Assembly: GCA_009840385.1 (NCBI GenBank)
Contig: VXNX01000013.1
Location: forward strand, 634,222 to 698,221
DNA length: 64,000 bases
Origin: Candidatus Dadabacteria bacterium
GTDB taxonomy: Bacteria > Desulfobacterota_D > UBA1144 > Nemesobacterales > Nemesobacteraceae
Reading direction: 5' to 3'
The position numbers were made by a program, and so were the translations under genes. Positions 60,443 to 64,000 of the stretch are shown one piece after another (the first letter of the stretch is position 1; each line of letters begins with the position of its first letter). The notes under the pieces were generated by a model. It was not told where the DNA came from. It worked only from the letters and a program-made list of their open reading frames with translations, and made no database searches.

Positions 60443-60826
60443 GTGATTTTCTTTGACGGCGTGTGCGGATTCTGCAACAGGTTTGTCGATTTCGTAATGT
60501 GGGCGGATGTCCGCCGGGAAATACTCTTTTCCCCTGTGCAGGGAGAGACATCCGTTAAGTTTTCCCTATATCAAAACCAGCCGCCGCGCGAGTGGAAAAT
60601 TGCTTATGCTGACGAAAAGGGGGTTTACGAGGGAGCCGACGCCATTTTGCTGGTTCTGAGGAGGCTTGGAGGGCTGTGGATGCTTCCCGCGCTCCTCATA
60701 TATGTTCCCCGCCCGGTGAAGGATTATTTTTACGGGATGATATCAAGGAACCGCTATAGTATTTTCGGTAAAAGAGAAACCTGCCGCGTGCCGTCTCCTG
60801 AAGAAAGGGAAAGGTTTTTGCCCTAG
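60443..60826 (+). CDS. DCC-family thiol-disulfide oxidoreductase (DUF393)
   Basis: A 127-residue small protein with the signature FFDGVCGFCNRFVDF (DxxCxxC, Cys8 and Cys11) and the C-terminal family block NRYSIFGKRETCRVPSPEERERF. The DCC family is thought to have a thiol-redox activity. GTG 60443 lacks a ribosome site. An in-frame ATT at 60422, just 5 bases after GGGGGAG, would add seven residues (IPGSEKP), and 'EKPVIFFDG' is a common start in this family. A rare ATT start is therefore possible. 34 bases separate it from the cupin gene. Confidence 0.9.
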   Translation: MIFFDGVCGFCNRFVDFVMWADVRREILFSPVQGETSVKFSLYQNQPPREWKIAYADEKGVYEGADAILLVLRRLGGLWMLPALLIYVPRPVKDYFYGMISRNRYSIFGKRETCRVPSPEERERFLP

Positions 60827-60889
60827 TGTGCTTTTTTGATAAATTTGCCCGTATATGTATATTGAACCGGAGGAGAATTTTCATTTCAG

Positions 60890-61522
60890 ATGCCTTCACT
60901 TGAAGAGCTTGTTTCGGCCGACGAAATTGCGGATGAGATAGCCCGCGCAAGCGAGATAGCCCGGGAAGAGTGGGAGAAAATAAGGGTTTCCCTGGCTCTC
61001 TGTGGGGATATCGGGGAGTTTTGCGGGGATGATTTCATGCTGGGAACCATTTCGGGGGAAACCATAACGCGCGAGCCGCTTGGGAGCCCGACGAAATCCG
61101 TTTCGCTTTACTCTCCGACTTATTATCCGATGTATCTTCTGGAAAACCTGCGCGAGTTTCGGGAGAAGTTCCCGGAGAAAAACTACCGCACGACAGAGGC
61201 TCTCTATGTCTATGTTGAGCTGGTGAACGCCGCTGCGCTAAGGCTCGGACTCGAGGGGACGCTGGCGATGGGTTTTGCAAGCGGCTACGCGAACGTCAGA
61301 ACGGGGTGGATTGTGGAGAAGGGACTTGCGGAGGAGAGCGCCGTATTCTCCGAGATGTTTTTTTCTGACAGGCCGAAGAAATACGACTGGGATTTTCACT
61401 GGACCTCGGTAAGGCAAAGGTTCGGGGAAATCTACGAAAAATTCATCGCCTGGCAGCGCTCCCCAGCACTTTACCTCGAGGAGTCGAAATCCAGGGCGAC
61501 CGTAAAGCCCTTCATAGTCTAG
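60890..61522 (+). CDS. Hypothetical protein
   Basis: A 210-residue soluble protein I do not recognise. It is rich in Glu, with no signal or membrane segment. It contains LCGDIGEFCGDDFMLGTI (two Cys spaced eight apart), SLYSPTYYPMYLLENLREFREKF, and AALRLGLEGTLAMGFASGYANVRTGWI. The start follows CCGGAGGAGAATTTTCATTTCAG; the ATG is 14 bases from GGAGGAG. It overlaps the convergent dnaB stop by four bases. Real gene by codon pattern and ribosome site; function unknown. Confidence 0.75.
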   Translation: MPSLEELVSADEIADEIARASEIAREEWEKIRVSLALCGDIGEFCGDDFMLGTISGETITREPLGSPTKSVSLYSPTYYPMYLLENLREFREKFPEKNYRTTEALYVYVELVNAAALRLGLEGTLAMGFASGYANVRTGWIVEKGLAEESAVFSEMFFSDRPKKYDWDFHWTSVRQRFGEIYEKFIAWQRSPALYLEESKSRATVKPFIV

Positions 61523-62874
61523 ACGAACCCTTCCTCGAATTCGTCTGAAGGGTTCTCGAAACTCGGAACCCCGTTTTGCTCCAAGAACACGAGCTTCACC
61601 GTGCCCGTGGGTCCGTTTCTTTGTTTTCCGATTATAAGTTCCGCCATGCCATCTTTCTCCTCGGGGTTTTTCCTGTATATGTCCTGGCGGTGAATGAAAA
61701 GCACGACGTCGGCGTCCTGCTCTATGGCGCCGCTCTCTCTTAGGTCCGAGAGCTGGGGGCGGCGGTCGGTTCTGGTTTCGGTCTGGCGGCTAAGCTGCGA
61801 GATCCCTATTACAGGCACGTCGAGTTCCTTGGCGAGAGCCTTGAGTGCGCCCGAGATCTCGGCTATCTCCCTTTCCCTGGTTTCGTTTCTCGAACTGCCC
61901 CTCATGAGCTGCAGGTAGTCGACCACTATCAGGTCAAGCCGGTTGTCCTTTTTAAGTCGCCTTGCCTTGGCCCTTATCTCGAGAACCGTGAGAGCGGGGG
62001 TGTCGTCTATGAATATGTTCGCGTTTGCGTACCTCTCGGCGGAATCAAACAGTCTCTGGAGGTCGTCATCCCTTATGTACCCGCTTCTCATCGCCGAGAA
62101 GCTGACTTTCGAGCTTATGGAGAGAAGCCTCAGCATTAGCTGCTCCTTGGTCATCTCGAGGGAGAACATCGCGACCGAGAGATCCTCGTTCACCGCGGCG
62201 TTGCTTATTATGTTGAGAGAAAGCGATGTTTTCCCGGCACCCGGACGCGCGGCGATTATAACCAGATCGGATTTCTGAAGACCCGAGGTCAGGTGGTCAA
62301 GCCTCTCGAAGCCGGTTCTTAAGCCGGTTATAAGCTCCTTTTTCTCGTGGAGCCGCTCGATGTTCTCTATAGCCACCGGAGCAAGGTCTCTTGAGTGCCA
62401 GAAGCTTGGCTTTATCTTGTTCTGCGCGATATCGAGGATCGACTGCTCCGCCCTGTCGATGAACTCGTCGACGTCGATATCGGGTCCGTACCCCCGGTGC
62501 GCTATGTCGGTTGCGGTGAGCACCAGTTTTCTCAGGACGGACTTGTCTTTTACTATTCTTGCGTAATGGGCGACGTTTTCCGCCGTGGGAACGGTCGAGA
62601 CGAGATAGGTGAGGTAGGCGGCTCCCCCGATTTCCTCTATGATTCCCTTCGAGCTCATCCACTCGTACAGGGTGAGGACATCTATGGCCTGGCCTTCCTT
62701 GTCAAGATCTATCATGCAGCTCATTATCTTGGAGTGGCTCTCGCTGTAGAAATCTTCGGCTATCAGGATTTCAAGAACCTGGTTTATCGAGCTTTGTTCG
62801 ATGAGTATGGAACCCAGTACCGCGCGTTCCGCTTCCTCGTTGCTCGGAAGGGGGGCTTTCGTTAAATTTTCCAT
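61519..62874 (-). CDS. dnaB: Replicative DNA helicase DnaB
   Basis: A 451-residue hexameric helicase of the replication fork. The N-terminal domain (about 1-105) begins PLPSNEEAERAVLGSILIEQ. The RecA-like domain has Walker A RPGAGKTSL, AMFSLEMTKEQLMLRLLS, Walker B LDLIVVDYLQLM and DLRESGAIEQDADVVLFIHR. No intein is present. Start ATG 62874 with only AAGG-type ribosome site. Separated by 41 bases from the glycerate-kinase gene end on the same strand, so possibly co-transcribed. Confidence 0.98.
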   Translation of the reverse strand: MENLTKAPLPSNEEAERAVLGSILIEQSSINQVLEILIAEDFYSESHSKIMSCMIDLDKEGQAIDVLTLYEWMSSKGIIEEIGGAAYLTYLVSTVPTAENVAHYARIVKDKSVLRKLVLTATDIAHRGYGPDIDVDEFIDRAEQSILDIAQNKIKPSFWHSRDLAPVAIENIERLHEKKELITGLRTGFERLDHLTSGLQKSDLVIIAARPGAGKTSLSLNIISNAAVNEDLSVAMFSLEMTKEQLMLRLLSISSKVSFSAMRSGYIRDDDLQRLFDSAERYANANIFIDDTPALTVLEIRAKARRLKKDNRLDLIVVDYLQLMRGSSRNETREREIAEISGALKALAKELDVPVIGISQLSRQTETRTDRRPQLSDLRESGAIEQDADVVLFIHRQDIYRKNPEEKDGMAELIIGKQRNGPTGTVKLVFLEQNGVPSFENPSDEFEEGFV

Positions 62875-62915
62875 CGTTCGAGGTTACCTTCTTGTTCCGC
62901 CTTCACGATGGCTTC

Positions 62916-64000
62916 TCATTCCGCTATCAGAACCACTCCCACGTCCATGACGTTTGTTCCGGTGCTTCCGGTTTTTATAAGATCTCCCAGATTTTCAAAG
63001 AAAGAGTATGAGTCATTGTCGGCGAGATGGTCTCTCGCGCTTATGCCCATCGATCTTGCTATAAGGCGCGACTGCCCGTCGCATATGGCTCCGGCGGCGT
63101 CCGTGGGACCGTCTATTCCGTCGGTTCCGGCGAAAAGCCCCACGATTCCCTCGCTTCCTATTATCTCAAAGCAGAAAGAAAGCGCGGTCTCGGTGTTACG
63201 TCCGCCCCGCCCCCTTCCCATCACGTTCACTGTCGTCTCTCCCCCGAAAAGTATGCAGGCGGGTTTCTTCACGGGCCTTCCGAACCTCTTTATGTCAAAC
63301 GAAATTCCCGCGATCACCTTGGCCACTTCCCTTGCCTCTCCCGATATCTGGGAGGAGAGAAAAAGCGTGTTGTACCCCATCTCCTTCGCCTTCTTCTCCA
63401 TCGAGGCTATGGCCTTGTGATTGTTTCCGACAACGACCGTGGTGGCTCCGCTTCGTTCGTACTGTTCGTGGTCCATCGCGGGAGAAGCGTTCTTGTTTCT
63501 TCCCTTTTCAAGATGCACTACCACCCTCGGGGGAATCCTGTGCTCAAGCCCGAGCGCCTCTATGACGCGCCACGCGTCTTCATAGGTGGTGGTGTCGGGA
63601 ACCGTGGGCCCCGAGGCTATGAATTCGAGCTGGTCGCCCACGACGTCTGAGAGGATAAGCGTGATGACTTGGGAGGGAAGGGCCTTTTTAAGGAGCCCGC
63701 CTCCCTTTATCTGCGACATCTTTTTTCTCACCGTGTTAAGGCCGTAGGTGTCGACTCCGCTGAGCATCAGTCTCTGGGTTGCCGCTCTTTTATCTTCTAT
63801 GGTGAGACCTTCGCTCGGCATCGCGAGTATGGAACTTCCGCCTCCCGATATGAGGAAGATCACAAGATCCTTCTCTCCCGATCTTTCGAGAAGCGAGAGC
63901 ACTTTTTCCGCCGCCTCGACGCTTTTTTCATCCGGCACCGGGTGGGAGGACAGATGAAAGTCCATTTTCTCAAAAGCCCGCTTGGAGCGGACGTTCGATA
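62916..64000 (-). CDS. Glycerate 2-kinase / MOFRL-family protein, partial
   Basis: The 5' end lies beyond the right edge; 361 residues are visible. HLSSHPVPDEKSVEAAEKVL, VIFLISGGGSSILAMP, GLNTVRKKMSQIKGGGLL, LILSDVVGDQLEFIASGPTVPD and the C-terminal MOFRL block (LFGGETTVNVMGRGRGGRNTETALS; AGTDGIDGPTDAAGA) identify the GckA/TtuD class, which phosphorylates glycerate to 2-phosphoglycerate. The frame is open without a start through the window edge. Product 2-phosphoglycerate joins glycolysis next to the mutase found at 50405. Confidence 0.95.
   Translation of the reverse strand, partial: SNVRSKRAFEKMDFHLSSHPVPDEKSVEAAEKVLSLLERSGEKDLVIFLISGGGSSILAMPSEGLTIEDKRAATQRLMLSGVDTYGLNTVRKKMSQIKGGGLLKKALPSQVITLILSDVVGDQLEFIASGPTVPDTTTYEDAWRVIEALGLEHRIPPRVVVHLEKGRNKNASPAMDHEQYERSGATTVVVGNNHKAIASMEKKAKEMGYNTLFLSSQISGEAREVAKVIAGISFDIKRFGRPVKKPACILFGGETTVNVMGRGRGGRNTETALSFCFEIIGSEGIVGLFAGTDGIDGPTDAAGAICDGQSRLIARSMGISARDHLADNDSYSFFENLGDLIKTGSTGTNVMDVGVVLIAE

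Overview
This 64 kb window is from the chromosome of a GC-rich Gram-negative (diderm) bacterium. Outer-membrane porin-type barrels, a TolC-family protein, an MCE/MlaD protein, an autotransporter, a SelW-like Rdx protein, DapL-type lysine/diaminopimelate synthesis and an archaeal-type phosphoglycerate mutase all appear together. The mix resembles a deep-branching lineage near the former Deltaproteobacteria; Candidatus Dadabacteria is my best guess. That is an inference from gene content, not something the sequence proves. Most genes are short-spaced housekeeping genes, with a few accessory islands.

Layout. 1-2 kb: a leftward unit (queF, an oligopeptide ABC permease, a partial TPR protein) beside tRNA-Gln. 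2-7.8 kb: an orphan 'mobile mystery A' regulator, a nitrilase/SDR/nitroreductase group, cytochrome c, an Rdx protein and leuA. 8-10.6 kb: a predicted RTX lipoprotein with a structured leader, then a dead IS1595-type transposase. 10.7-16.8 kb: mutS, groES-groEL under a CIRCE operator, a promoter-terminator unit that looks like a small RNA gene, and a SCO1/PCuAC copper-delivery pair. 16.8-23.8 kb: bactofilin plus M23 peptidase (cell shape), a VKOR-thioredoxin fusion, a PAP2-like protein, two glycosyltransferases and dapL. 23.8-25.8 kb: a decayed accessory island with a truncated conjugative coupling ATPase and secreted-protein remnants. 26-33.7 kb: a porin with a coupled mini-ORF, a TolC protein, purH, an MCE protein, a secreted acetoacetate-decarboxylase-like protein, a GtrA protein and tRNA-Gly.

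33.8-39.9 kb is a compact peptidoglycan-sugar recycling operon: MurNAc-6-P etherase, anhydroMurNAc kinase, beta-N-acetylhexosaminidase and a sodium:solute symporter. A stand-alone nuoI follows. 40.2-44.9 kb encodes a 1554-residue predicted autotransporter carrying an SRCR domain (best known from animals), FN3 and cadherin-like modules. 45-64 kb: a single-chain AccA-AccD fusion, an IscA-type protein, an M24 peptidase, MazG, an outer-membrane barrel, ApgM, the aroA-cmk-rpsA-sppA-lapA-lipA run, a second nitrilase, small enzymes, dnaB and a partial glycerate kinase.

The most notable signals are the SRCR autotransporter, the small-RNA candidate behind groEL whose CU-rich stretch is a 10-base exact complement of the groES ribosome-binding region, the fused carboxyltransferase, the signal-peptide-bearing RTX protein, and a repeated placement of TATAAT boxes a few bases before start codons, suggesting frequent leaderless or near-leaderless mRNAs.
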